Shown: one piece after another, positions 23,904-37,530 of the stretch
Numbering within the stretch: position 1 is the first letter of the stretch
Layout of the letters: each line of letters begins with the position of its first letter
Source: Apiosordaria backusii
Lineage: Eukaryota > Ascomycota > Sordariomycetes > Sordariales > Lasiosphaeriaceae
Direction of reading: 5' to 3'
Assembly (NCBI GenBank): GCA_030549205.1
Contig: JAUKTV010000006.1
Coordinates: 1,320,501 to 1,384,500, forward strand
Length of the DNA stretch: 64,000 bases
Notes under the pieces: model-generated
What the model saw: only the letters and a program-made list of their open reading frames with translations
What the model was told of the DNA's origin: nothing
The model's database searches: none
Made by a program: the position numbers and the translations under genes

Positions 23904-24461
23904 TGTTAAACTAGGTCCCTGTGAGGCCTAGTTTATAGTAGGTGGCTGCTATTATACTACGTGGTGGAAGCTTAAGTGGAAAAGCCTACCCGTCAGCTAC
24001 CCGGCACTTGCCCGGCACCTTACTTTACTGCAGGGCTATTCAAAGGCCTGCATCCGGCTAACCAGTAGACCAAACTGCCTGTAATTTTATATTTAGGCTA
24101 CTAAGGCCTACTACTGTAGGCAGTATAAGTGGCCTAACCCTAACCCTACAATAACCTGCACTTTGGGTTAAGGATGTTAGGTTTCGCGGCCCTTTTATAT
24201 AGCCGTAAGTCGATTTTTAAAGAGCTATAAACCACGCTAACTTAGCTATCTATAAGACCTATAGCCAACTACTAGACTGGCCAAATTGGCTAAAAATTGG
24301 TAGGCCTATAGTTAAATAGACATATTATTACTATACTAAATTATAGGCCTATAGACCCTATAAGTCGGAAGCTATAGAAAGCTTAGTAAATAGTTTATAG
24401 GGCTTAGCAAACCTCAAGGTTAACTAAGCCATACTTTAGCCTATTTACCTACTAAGCTATA
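23904..24461 (+). repeat. Copia-B 5' LTR, first part
   Basis: It starts TGTTAAACTAGGTCCC and is the best-preserved stretch of this LTR, with many C and G remaining. It contains CCTAACCCTAACCCTA and breaks off at CTATA, the left half of the Copia-A target duplication. Confidence 0.85.
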
Positions 24462-25140
24462 TGTTGAAATACAGCACTTAGTTGTAGACTTTACAGTATA
24501 TTTTAGCCTATAACCTATAGGGCTAACAACAACTAATAGCTTGGAATTACAGTACTTACTAACACTCTACTACAGTAATCGTAGTAGTCTTCAGACCCCT
24601 AAAGTAGCCTAAAACCCTAAGCGGTTAACGTACTGTAACGGTAAAATATTAGTACCCTATACTCTATAAATAGCTTCCAGCTAGCGCACTTAATAGTTAA
24701 ATTTAGCCAGCCGGCTAAGTCTGTAATTAACAGACTTAACAGATATTTAAGCCCTATAGTTAGTAGACTTAATAGGCGTTTAAGCCTTATAGTTAGTAAA
24801 CTTAACAGGCATGTAAATCTTAAAATAAAGAGAGGTTTAAAAAGTAATATAGGGCTGAAGACTTATAATAAGTCTTATCCTTTATAACTATTTACTATAA
24901 TATTTTCCTAACTAATAAGTTAATTTAATATATTAGTTTACTATATCTTATAATACTTTATAAGCCTATATTATAATATTTACCTTCTATATATTATAAA
25001 GCATCGCCCTTATAATCCACCTTCCTTTAATACCTAACTACTATCGTATATTATAAATAAAGCCTTTTTCGCTTTTAATATTCTACACTGTTCCCTATAT
25101 AGATCTATACCTATAGGCCTATAAAATACCTATTTTAATA
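24462..25140 (+). repeat. Copia-A copy 1, 5' LTR (679 bp)
   Basis: It begins TGTTGAAATACAGCAC and ends CTATTTTAATA (CA changed to TA). Three ~35-bp internal subrepeats containing AGACTTAATAGRCRTTTAAG lie around 24735-24815. Length is identical to the other three Copia-A LTRs in the window. Confidence 0.9.
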
Positions 25141-28100
25141 GATTATAAGCCTAGGCTTATATTATTTAAGTAAATTTCTTTATTTTATAGCCTTTATAAT
25201 AATACCTATCCTATAAGCCCTATTTATTTTAAGCCACCGAAGATTTAAAAAACAGTATTTTAATACTTCCAATAGTACTTTTACTTCCTTTTTAAATACT
25301 AAAGACCTAACAAACAGTGTTTTAATACTTCTAACAGTGCTTTTACTTCCTTTTTAAACCTTTAACCTTCTTTATTATAGAAAATAAAGATATATATAAC
25401 CCTTCTATAAACCTTAAAGCTTTAAAGACTTTCGGCCTTTTATTGACTTTTAACCTTTTTAAAGGCCTTAACTTTACTTAATACTTCTAATAACTATAAA
25501 ATAACCTTATAGTTACCTTTAATAGTAGGATTAAGGCTACTATAGTAAGTCTTATTAATTAAATTAAAGCTTTAAGTATTGAAATTAATTAAGTTAATAC
25601 CTATATTAACAATTTTAACACTTGCCTTTTATTAAAACGTACTACTTTAAGCCTTCTTAAGTCTTCTTTTAAACTTTCTATAGACTTACCTATACTACCT
25701 TTATCTTCAGTTACTTTAGCTTATATAAATCTATCGGCCCCTATCGCTATACTTATTATAGCGTCCTTTTTAAATTAAACTATTTAAAAGATTACTATAT
25801 TCTTAATAAAGGATCTTAGTAAATAAATCCTTTACTTTATTAAAAAACAAAAGCTTTTAGGTTTTAAAAACTGGCGCTTTTAATATTAGGCTTTTATTAT
25901 TTAAATAAGGGTTTTAGGCCTTTTTAAGTTTATAAATAAGCTTAAATCAATTATTAATTTACTAAATAATAACTTAAAAGCCTTCCTTTTTTTTACTATT
26001 TAAAATACCCTATAAATAGGTCTACTATTTACTATTAAAGCCGAAGACTTTTTAATAACCCTTTTTTAATAATTATAAACCTAATATGTCCTTATTTAAA
26101 CTGTCCTTTAAAATAAACTCTATAGGGTTTATTATACTATTAAATTCGATAGTTTATTAAAAGTAGTTAAATATAATGCTAAGTTTAATACCTTTATTAT
26201 AAGGCTTTAAAGTTTAAGTATTATAATTTAGTTTATTAATTAAGTTAATTACTATTTAAACTTATTAAAAGGCAGTTTTTTACTATAGTATAAATACTTT
26301 AAAACTTTAATTTATTAAAATAAATATAATTTTAGCTATTTTTACTACCCTATATTAGAATTCTTATAAAAAAAGCTTCTAATTAAGATCTATATTTCTA
26401 GTATTACAATTATTTAAGCCTTTTTTATACTTTATTCCTATATTACCTTTATTAAAGATTTTAAAGCTTTAAGGATTTCGAATGTCTTTATAGAAAACCC
26501 TATAAAGCTTAGGCTTATTAAAAAGAAGAAAAAGAAAAAGAAAGATAAAAAAAAAGAGGATATTAAAGACTTTAGAAATTTTAAGGAAATTTCTTTTACA
26601 ATAAGCTTTAACTTTAATATAGGCTTTTATTGTATTAAACCTTTAAAGCCAACTATACTTTATAAATACTATAGCTTTATTAAGTCTATAATATCCCTAC
26701 CCTTTAAGGTTTTACCTTTTATATCTATTAACCTAATTAATTATATTAACTTAGCTTTAAAAGAAACTTAACTTTTTAATATTAAGTTTACAGCTATATT
26801 TATAATAATAAAAACCTTTTTATTAACTTTATTAAAGTAAAAGTTAAGCCTTTAACTATAGAAAGTAGCTTTATAAAAATTATCAGTAAGAACATTGTAA
26901 AAGTCCAATTCTTTATTAAAACCTATAATAATAAGGTCTATTTTTTAACTATTAACTTTACTAAAACCTTCTTTATTTTTATTTTTCTATTAAATATTGT
27001 TAATAAAGACTGCTTATATAGTATTAGAAAAGCCTTATATAGCTAAAAGCTTATTAATAGTAATTACAATCTTATTACCTTTTTAATTTTTAAAAGATTA
27101 AGGTTTTATTTTAACCTTAAAGGCTAACCTTAATCGGAAGTATCTTACTAATAGTACTTTAGTAATTACCTTATTTTTTTTAAAGCCTTTAAAGCTTTTG
27201 AAATTTTAAAAAGGGTTTTCTTTAAAGCTTTTAACTTTTTAAAAAGAGATAGGTTTCTTAAGGATCTTAATAAGCCTTTATTAGCTTTAGTTTAATTAAC
27301 TATCTTTTAATATATATAACTTAAGTATATAGGTCTTAACCTTTTAAAGAAGACCTCCTTTATTATTAAAGGTATACTTAATTTATAGAAGGTTAGGCTT
27401 AAAGATTTAGTTTATAAAAGCTATAATACTATAAAAATCTTTCAAAGGCCTTTTAAAAATCCTTATTTAGGACCCTCCTTTTACCTTAAGCTATTTAAAA
27501 GGGGATATTGTTACTATTAAGTCTATTCTACTATTAAAAAAGCCTTATAGTTTAATTATAGTAGATCGAAAGATCTATTTCCGATTTTTTAAACTATTAA
27601 CTATTAAAGATAATACCATTATAGTACTTTATTTACTATTTAAAGGCTTAAACAATACTTTCTAATAATACCTTACTTACTTTTACTATAATAAAAGAAA
27701 AGAAGTCCTTCTTTTAAATACTTACTTTATTAAAAAGGATATCGGCTTTAGTATATTAAACCCTAGAACTTTTAATTAAAATAGCCTAACCGAACACTCT
27801 ATTTAGGTTATTTTAAACTATCTTAAAACTACTATTTTAACTTCAAGTCTCTTTATTACTTTTTAAAAATATATAGCCATTCCTATAGTAAAAATTATTA
27901 ACTATATAGCCTAAAGCTTTAAGAATTTTATACTTGACTAAACTTTCTATAATAAACTATTGCCCTTTTAAATACTATATTAACTAAACCTTTTAAACTA
28001 TAGGGCTATAAGTATTAAGATTATAGTATATATCCCTATTAAAAATCAAGCTATAGGTCTTAAGCTTACCTTTTAAGGAACTAAAGAAAGACTTATAGCT

Positions 28101-30173
28101 ATTTTAGGTTATTAAACTTACTTAATCTACTTAAGCTTAAATAAAGTTATTAAAACCAGCTTTATTAAGTTCTATAAGGACTTATTAACCTAAATTATAG
28201 GTCCTTTAAGCCCTATAGGTCCTTTAAAGGTCCTTAACTGCTTTAATAAATTAAAGGAGGATATTACTATTTAAGTTCTTAAACCTTCTATTTATAATGC
28301 CTCTATTTTACTAATTCCTAATTTCTCAATACTTAAATTATCCCCTATATTATTTACTTAACTATTACTTAAGCTTACAATTTCAATACTTACAGTACTC
28401 TTTATTACTATTAAAATCCCTCTACCTTAAACCTTATAAAAGTAATATAAAGAATTTATATTTATAAATAATATAGATTATAGTAAGCTTATTTTTTACA
28501 TAGTTTCTTACTGTAAAAAGTACTATTCTATAAAAGCTTTAAAGCTTAATACCTTTAAATAAGCCTTAAAATATTTTAAAAAAGAGCAATAGTTAAAGGC
28601 TATTTTTATTAAATTATACTAACTTCTTACTATTAAAACCTTCTATTTTATCTACCGATTTTAAGCTAAAAAAAGCCTATTATAAACCGCTAGGTCTTTA
28701 AAAATAAGAAGAATTTATAGGGTATTATAGTAAAGTTTAAAGCCTGATTAATTACTTAGAGTTTCTAATAGGCCTTTAGAATTAATTTTAAATAAACCTA
28801 CGTTTCTACTATAGAACCTCCGATTTAGAGAATTATACTGGCCTTTATAGCTATATTTAACTAGGATTTAAAGTAGGTAGATTTTATAAGAGCCTTTTTA
28901 AACTTAAAGACCGATTTTAATATTTATATTAAGATTCTATAAAGACTATTTAAGTTTGCCTATAACAGTACTAGCACTATAACACTACTAAAAGTAGCTA
29001 AATAAGACCCTATTAAGGACTAAGTTATCCTATTAAAAAAATCCTTATATAACTTAAAATAGGCTTCTTATTTTTAATACTAGAAGGTCCTTATAATAAC
29101 CTAGACCTTAGGTTTTAAGCCCTTTATTTCCAATATAACTACCTACTTTTACTTAAACTATAAGATCTTTATTATTAGCTACATTAACGACTGCTCAATT
29201 ATAGGCCCTAAGCCTTTATAACTTTAAACCTTAAAAAACGCTATAGGGAAGTATTATAATATTAAAGACTTAAATCCTATCCACTACTTCCTTAGTATTT
29301 AAATTAAATGTAATAGGCCTTAACAGTACCTTTAAATCTACTAAAAGGCTTATATTATAAAGGGAATTAAGCACTTTAAAATTAATACTAAATTAACTCC
29401 TCTTCTACTAAGCCCTAAAATTACAGGCGAAGGTAATAGGCCTAAAACCTCTATAAGCCCCTCTAATTAGTACCTATATTAATAATTAATTAATACTTTA
29501 ATATATACTATAATTTAAACTAAGCTTAATATAGCCTTTAGCATTCAATAGCTTTTACAATACTTAATATAGCCTACTAATACTTACTTAAAAGCTATAA
29601 AATCACTACTTTCCTACCTCTATTCTAATATTTACAGTACTATTAATTATAGCTTTAATAGTAACTTAAAGCCTATCAGCTTTACTAATAGTAATTAAGC
29701 TAAGTATAAAAAAAGCATTAAATCTATTTACAGTTAACTATTTACTTTAGTTAAAAAACCTATTAACTAAAAATCTAAAAAAGCGTCTACTATATCCTTT
29801 AATACTCTAAAGGCCAAATATACTAAGCTTATTAAAGGCCTTAAAGAAGCTATATAACTTAAAGGTCTCTTTTAGGAAATTTCCAAATCTATTATAGGCC
29901 CTATCCTTCTATTATATAATAATAAAGGCTTTATTATTACTACTTATAGTAATAAGTACAATTACTGAATTAAATATACTTTAATTCGATTTTAGAAGGT
30001 TAAAAAAGCTATATCTACTAAAGTCATTATTATAACTTACCTTCCTATAAAGAAAATGCCTACTAATAGCCTTATTAAAGCCTTACTTATAGCGCTATTT
30101 AATACTTTTATTTTACTATTAAACCTTTCTAACCTCTTTTAATTAATACTATATACTATAGCTATAAAGAAGG
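25141..30173 (+). pseudogene. Copia-A copy 1 internal region: decayed gag-pol
   Basis: About 5.0 kb between the LTRs, opening with GATTATAAGCC at the primer-binding position. A Lys-rich stretch near 26525-26560 probably belongs to gag or its junction with protease. Integrase C-terminal, RT and RNase H text is readable between about 27850 and 29900 on the plus strand. TAA and TAG codons at probable Gln sites and Trp-to-stop changes break the frame throughout. Confidence 0.75.
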
Positions 30174-30852
30174 TATTAAAATACAGTACTTAGTTATAGA
30201 CTTTACAATATATTTTAGCCTATAACCTATAGGGCTAATAATAATTAATAGCTTAAAATTATAGTACTTACTAACATTCTATTATAGTAATTGCAGTGGT
30301 CTTTAAACCTTTAAAGCAATCCGAAATCCTAAACAGTTAATGCATTATAATAGTAAAACATTAGTACCCTATACTTTATAAATAGCTTCCGACTAATGCA
30401 CTTAATAGTTAAACTTAATTAGCCAGTTAAATCTACAATTAATAGACTTAATAGACATTTAAGCCTTATAGTTAATAGACTTAATAGATATTTAAGCCCT
30501 ATAGCTAATAGACTTAATAGACATTTAGACTTTAAAATAGAAAGAGATTTAGAAAGCAATATAAAGCCGAAGACCTATGATAAGTCTTGTCCTTTATAAC
30601 TGTTTACTATAATATTTTCCTAATTAATAAGTCAATTTAATATACTAGTTTACCATATCTTACAATACCTTATAAGCCTATATTACAGTATCTACCTTCT
30701 ATATATTATAGGGCATTGCCTTTATAATCTACCTTCCTTTAGTGCCTAGCTACTATTGTATACTGCAAACAAAGCCCTCTTCGCTCTTAGTATTCTACAC
30801 CGTTCCCTGCATAGGTCTATGCCTATAGGCCTGTAAGATACCTATCTTAACA
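30174..30852 (+). repeat. Copia-A copy 1, 3' LTR (679 bp)
   Basis: It begins TATTAAAATACAGTAC and ends CCTATCTTAACA. Aligned to the 5' LTR, the differences are dominated by C/T and G/A. Confidence 0.9.
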
Positions 30853-31132
30853 GTATATAAAGCACTGCACATTAGTTAGTAAGTATATAGTAAAGGTTAA
30901 GTATAAACCCTACTATAAAGATTATTATAGTAGATTTATAAAAGGCTAGCACTACAATACAATTATTTACCTACTATATTTCTATCCTACAGTACTTACA
31001 AGGTACTATATTCTAATATCCTAATATTAAACTATAAATATTATATATAAAACTTCTACTATACTATAAGCTAATATATAAGCACTAATTATAAAGCCCT
31101 TAGGCCTATAATTAACTATATCTATTCCAATA
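30853..31132 (+). repeat. Copia-B 5' LTR, second part
   Basis: Starts with the GTATA target duplication and continues TAAAGCACTGC, as in the 3' LTR at about 47001. It ends CTATTCCAATA, after which the internal region opens with GGTTATAAACC at the primer-binding position. Parts one and two together make about 833 bp, matching the intact LTR length. Confidence 0.85.
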
Positions 31133-34100
31133 GGTTATAAACCTAGAAGATACTTAACTAAATTATAAGCTTATAAGCTTAAGCTTAAAGCCTTCTATAA
31201 ATAACAGCTTAGGCTACTATAGACTACATTACAAATAGGCTATAAAATCACTAATTTTAAACCCTATCTATTAAAGTAAGGTTATAAAGTAAATACTAGG
31301 CTTACTTTACTTTATTAAATTTTCTAAAGGCCTATAAGGTTTAAATTTATACCTACTATTAAATTTATTATACTATAAGGTATATAAAAATTAAGCCTAA
31401 TAGGGTATTAAAGGTCTATAAACTATAAGCTTATAAAAGCTAAAAATAGCTTCCTACTTTAACTATAGTTAAATAGATAGTTCTATAAATTTTAAAGGTA
31501 GGTAAAAAAGTATGAAGGTAAAGCAACCTTTTTAACTACTATTACTATTAGTAATTACAGTAATTTACTATATAAAATAAAGCCTATTCTTTAAAGCTTT
31601 TAAGTACTATAGACCTAGCCCTCTTACTATATAAGTAAACTATAACTAAAGCCTTAGTTAAAAACGGTATTAAGTTAAAGTCTTAAAGCTTTATAGAACG
31701 TTCTAATAGTAAACGTACTAAACCCTCTATAGATTTAAAAATACAAAATACTAAGCCTAAGTAAAGGTCTTTTAGAGAAGAAAAAATCAGTAGATTTTTA
31801 CTATATATAGGCCTTTACTATTTAATTAAAAAAGTAAAAGGCCTAAATTCAACAGTTATAAAGTACCGTTCCTTTAATAATAACTAAAGCTATATATTTA
31901 AAAACTACAGTAGCCTACTAACTAAAGCTTAAGGCTAATAATAATTCTATAAAGGTCCTTTATACTACTATAGCCATTAAAATAACTAAAAAGGTCTATA
32001 AATTCCCTACTAACTAAAGGCTTATAGGCTTTAAAAAATTTAATCTATAAAAACAAGGCTTAAATATTATACTATATACTATCGATATAGCTACCTTTAT
32101 AGAAAACCCTACTATAGTAGCCTACTAAATTAATACTAAATAGGCCCTACTATTAATATTACTTTAAAATAGTATAGCCTTAGGCCTCTAAACTTCTATT
32201 TTATAGTAAACAAGCCCTATTAAAGCCTATAAACTGCTTATTTAAAAGTATTTCTATAGTATTAAATTACAATAAAGAAACCTTTATAAAAAATACCATT
32301 CCTTAAACTTCTATTAATTTACAAGCTCTTTAATAGACTTTAATATTAAGTTCTTTAATATAATTAACTAGCTTATACTAACTAGTATCGACCTCTAGAC
32401 TATAGATTAAGTAAATCAATACTTATAGACTATAGAAAAGAGCTTTCTATAGTAAGCTAAAAGGTAATAAAGTACTATATAGATTGTTAAAGTATTAAAC
32501 TAAAATATAAATACTATTAATTTAAACTTTTTAATAGTAAATCTATTAAAAAAACAGTATATTTTAGCCTTTACTACCGCTAAAGGCATAGCCTATAAAA
32601 GTAAAGAAGGCCTTTATAAAGGTATTAAAAAGAAGGTTTTTTTAAGTAAAAAGCCTAAAAGTAATAGCAATAATAGCCTTAATAGCCTTAATAGCTCTTC
32701 TTAAAAGAAAAAGAAAAAAGGCTTTAAAAGGCTTAAAGGCCTTAAAAAAAGGCCTAAAGCTAAAATTTCATTTACCTATATAGTAAACTCCTATAACCTA
32801 ACTTTAAAAGTCTTTAAAGACTTTAATAATAACAATAGTAATAAAGGCACTTATATAATATCTATAAAGCCTACTAAAGGTACTAAAAGTATTAAAAGTA
32901 AGGCCTTAATAATACTTTCTTTAAAGGATACTTTTCTATATAATACTAAGTCTACTAACTATATTATTAACAGTCGAAAATAGTTTACTAATTATAAGCC
33001 TAATAATAACTTACTAAAGATAATTTATATAGGAGAAAGTTCCTTAATCTCTAAAGGCTCTAAAACTGCTATATTTACAGTTCTTTTATAAAAAGAACCC
33101 TTTAAATATATTAAATTTAAATTTAAAAATACTCTATATATTCTTTAATTTAACATTAACCTTTTCAATAATATATTATACTATAAAGTTAATAGTTAGG
33201 TTAAAAAGAAAGTACTATATAGGCTTAATAAAGCCTTAATAGTAGTATTCGATTTTAAAGCTTTAAGCTTCTTTTTAAAATTATAAAGGATAAAGAGACC
33301 TATTATTTACTATAATATAAGTTTTAACGTTACTAATTAAAAGCGAAAATTAATAGTAAAGCTTTTTAATAGGCCCTTATCTTAAAAGGATAACTATTTA
33401 AAGGACAATTTAAATCTTCGAAAGCCTAATAATAGGCCTATAAAGCTAAATAACGATAGTACTATTAGCTTTAATTTAAACGCTTAAAAAGTAAAGCCCT
33501 ATAGGCTTAAAAGGTCTAAATTTAACTGTAAAGAAGGCTATAATTAAGGCATACTTAGAGAAATAGAGTTTTATTAGCCTATAGAAGGCCCTAATAACTT
33601 AAATAACCCTGGCTTTAAAGAATCTAATTAAAGTAGACTTATTAAAAAGCTCTATTAACTTATAGAAAGCCCTAATAGTTTAGATAACCTTAACCTATTT
33701 AATTAAAAAAAGACTTAAGAAGGCTATATATTTAAAAAAGCTATTAAAAATATCCCTAATACTATTATAGACTATTATAGTAAATTACTTTAAATAGTAT
33801 TAAAATAATATATTAAGCTAGGTTATATATGCTTAATACTGTTAAAAAAGACCAGTAAAATTACTATTAGACTTCTAAACCTAAATTAAATAAAAGAAGT
33901 AGATTTTTAATACTCGGCCTATAATAAAGTTAAGGTAATAAAAAGGCTTTAATTTTTTACTATTCTAAACCTTCTTAAAGCTTTAAGTTCTATTAAAGAT
34001 AATACTTTTAAAATTAAGCTTATACCCTATAATAGGCTTTCTATAGTATTAATTTTAATAGACCGAAAATCCCAATTTAAGTAAGCCTTTTACTTATTAA

Positions 34101-36994
34101 ATACTAAAGAACTAACTATATTAAATATTATAAAAAGCTTCTTTAAAGGCTTAAAAAACTACTATAATAGATATCCTATTTGTTTTTACTATAATAGTAA
34201 AAAAGAAATTAACTATAAATTATAGGCCTAATCTTTTACTAAAAATATTGAATTTTCTACTTTTAAGCTCTATATTTATAAGTAAAATAGCTTAATTAAA
34301 TATTTTATTAAAGTATTTTTAAACTAATTATAAGCTACAATAGTATTATTATAATTCTTCTAATACTTATAGTACTATATAATACCTATAGTACTTAAAT
34401 TAATTAACTATACTATAGTTAGTAATAAAGACCTAATTCCTTATTAAATGTTCTATAATAAATTAAAGCCTTTCCTTTTCTATAAACTAGATTTAAGCCA
34501 GTTTAAGGCTATAAACTTCTCTATAAAGCTTTTTATTTCTATTAAAAAAAGGTCTAAAGCTTTAAAACTATAGGCCTATATAGAGCTTAGTAAGCTATTA
34601 ACTATCTTTAAAAGTAAGACCTACTAAATATAAATATTAATTAAAAAAGTAGTAGTAAAATCTTCCTTTATTAATATAGTAAATAAGCCTATTGTAATTT
34701 AAAGTATTACTACGATTATAAAAAGGAATTTAAGTTAAAAAAAGGCAAAGCTATTATAATTAATAAATAAAGATAGTAATCTATACTTTAAATATAACTT
34801 AGTCGGCTAACTAAGTTTATAAATTAGTTAATAGGCCAAGATTAAAAAGTTCTTTAATAATAAGCCAATTAATAGGCTTACATTTTAAAAGGCTATAATC
34901 GCTAGCAGTTTAAAGCCTTTTAATAGGCCTATTATAAGCCTTAAGGCTAACTTAAAACCCTTTATTAAAGACTACTTATTAATAGAAGTAAAAGAACTAT
35001 ATTTAAGTATAGGTAAAGATATTGAAATAAGTATTAACTAATTTATTAAATTAATATTAATTAAAGCTAAGGCCTATTATTATAAGGTCTTTAAAGATCC
35101 TTTTAATATTAATTTATTACTTTAAATACTAAAATAAATATTAAAGAACTTTAAAAAATCCTATTAACTAAAGGCTATATATAGTAAATTTAGGTAAATA
35201 GTTAATTAAAAAACCTTTAAGTTCTTCTTTTAAAGTACTTTCTTTAAAAGACTATATACTATTAATTAGTAAATTAATACTATATAAAAAGACTAATAAA
35301 GAAAATAGACTTTTAAAGTTTAAAGCTAAGCTAATTATTAAAGGATTTTTATAAAAAAAAGGCCTAAATTTTATAGCAACCTTTGCCTTTATTACTATAC
35401 TACTTACTTAATATATATTACTAACTATAATAGCTTTATTAAATTAAAAAATAAAGTAGATTGATTTTATAAAGGCATTTTTTAATAGCTATTTAAAAAA
35501 GAAGAATTATATAGTAATATTTAAAGGCTTTTATAAGTTCTATTAATTAACAGACTTAACTATTAAAGCTAAACTATATAAATAAGGCTTTAAGCTTAAA
35601 ATTAGCTAAATAATTTGCCTTTTTAAAGCCTTATATAGCTTAAAGTAAAGCCTTAGACTTTAATAGATTAAACTTATTAAACTATTAAAAGAAAAGGATT
35701 TCATAACGCTAATTTCTAACTCTACTATCTTCTATAATCTTAAGGCTAAGATTTTTATAATAACCTATATTAATAATTATTTAATTATAGGCTTTAATAA
35801 AGTCTATATTTAATAGTTTAAAAAAAGCTTAAATAAGATCTATCTAATAGAAAATAAAGGGCCGGCTTCCTTCTTTTTAAAGGTTTAAATAATAAAGAAT
35901 AGGCATTGCTTTCTTTTATAGCTTAGTTAAGCTTAATATATATAGAAGGTAATTAAAACCTTTAACTTTAAAAATAGCTATAAAATACTAATTTCCTTAT
36001 AGCCTAAAATAGTAGATTAATATAAGGACCTTAAATTAAAAAGAAGCCCTATAAATAAGTTAAATTATATACTATTTTAGTATATAGTAAGTACTATAAT
36101 ATATTTAATAACTTAAATAAAGTTTAATATTGCTTTTATAATATAATAGCTTTTAAAGAGTATATAGTAGTTTACTATAATAAACTTAAATACCGTTAAA
36201 AACCTTTTAAAGTATTTAAATAGTATAGAAAATTTAGTAATTGCCTATAACTATACTATTAGACTTACTAAAAAAAAAGGTACTATAGTACTTATAGACT
36301 TTATAAATTTAGATTTTATAAAGGACTTAAAAGACTTAAAATCTACCTATAGCTTTATATTTAAAGTAATTAAAAGCTTTATAAGCTAGAAATTAAAGAA
36401 AGCTAATACTATAAGCCTCTTTACTTTAAAGGCTAAAACTGATATACTTACTAAAGCTATTTATAAGGCTCTATAAATTAAAAAGGTCTATAAAAAGTTA
36501 GGGCATACCTTAATAGGCTTTACCTTTCTATATAGTAATAATATTAGCTTTATAACTACTATCTATAATCTAGCCTTTTATAATTATACTAAGTATATAT
36601 TACTAAAATACTATTAAGTTAAGAAGTAAGTTAAGGTACTATAGGTTACTATTAACTATTTAAATATTAAATAAATACCAATTAATAGGCTAATTAAATT
36701 ACTGGCTAGCTAAAAATTTAAAATCTTTATAGGTCTTTTAGGCTTAAGGAATAGGCCTATAGAGGAAAAGTTAATAAAGGAATAGATTTAAAAACTACCT
36801 TCCCTATATTTAATTTTCCTTTATAAATTAGTTTATAAAAGTAATTACTTAACACTTAAATATACAGGCCTTAACGCCTTATATACCTTATACTTTAGTT
36901 TTTTAATTAGCTAGTTAATTTATTAGTTTTAGCTTACTATAGTAGGCCTTAGATTTAAATCTAAGCCTATCACTTACTATAAGCAGAGAAAGGG
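31133..36994 (+). pseudogene. Copia-B internal region: decayed gag-pol
   Basis: Roughly 5.9 kb of former polyprotein. The first ~1.6 kb should be gag by position. RT occupies about 35280-35830 and RNase H about 36320-36720, recognised from conserved text at the copia-specific positions. The protease and integrase domains should lie between but were not read with confidence. The frame is broken by dozens of TAA/TAG codons, and the RT catalytic Asp-Asp is Asn-Asn (YINN). Confidence 0.75.
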
Positions 36995-37119
36995 TATTAA
37001 ACTAGGTCCCTATAAGGCCTAAGTTTATAGTAAGTAGCTACTATTATACTATATAGTAGAAGCTTAAGTTAAAAAGCCTACCTATTAGCTATTTAGTATT
37101 TATCTGGCACCTTACTTTA
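36995..37119 (+). repeat. Copia-B 3' LTR, first part
   Basis: Begins TATTAAACTAGGTCCC after the purine tract and breaks at CTTTA, the left half of the gypsy target duplication. It is more RIP-altered than the same part of the 5' LTR. Confidence 0.85.
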
Positions 37120-37530
37120 TGTCAGGGGGGGTTCTATACGTTAGAGTGTAAGGCTAAGTAAGTGGCCTGTACTATGTATGCAACGGGTTTACAATAAGAA
37201 GACGATAGTGGTTTAATGTAGGTATATTATTCTACTTATACTAAACTCTGGCCTTCTTAAAATCCCAGGTCTACTATACTATCCTATATACCCTACCGGT
37301 AACTTAGGCTTAGCTACCTTCTTTAGGGACCTTTTTTTACTATAGGATTTTATAGCTTACTCTAATTTAACTGTTAATTGGATATATATATAGGTATTTA
37401 ACTATTGTAGTTATATTATTTATACTATATTAGCAAACCCTAAAAGGTCTGCTAATCGCTAATTATTAAGTATTACTATTATTAGCTTAAGACCTCTATC
37501 CTTTAAGCCTACTTAAATTATATGCTAATA
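37120..37530 (-). repeat. Gypsy LTR (3' LTR relative to coding strand)
   Basis: 411 bp. The 37120 end keeps a perfect TGTCAGGGGGGG, while the inner end is RIP-altered (TATGCTAATA for CACCCTGACA). Aligns colinearly with 46293-46703. Confidence 0.88.

Larger units (their letters stand above)
24462..30852 (+). mobile_element. Ty1/copia retrotransposon Copia-A, copy 1
   Basis: A complete but RIP-inactivated element of 6391 bp with two 679-bp LTRs (24462-25140 and 30174-30852), inserted in the Copia-B 5' LTR. Flanking CTATA (24457-24461) and GTATA (30853-30857) are a 5-bp duplication with one change. The uninterrupted sister sequence AAGGTATATAAAGC near 46998 shows the pre-insertion state. A purine tract, AAAGAAGG, precedes the 3' LTR. 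Plus-strand domains follow the copia order. A post-integrase segment near 28100 reads LGYQTY-like text. RT near 29045-29210 reads LYNLK, then ASYFQYQKV (with stops at probable Gln), and the box YINDC (29180-29194). RNase H follows, with LKAKYTKLIKGLKEAI near 29810-29860. A second copy, inverted, is at 53552-59943. Confidence 0.92.
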
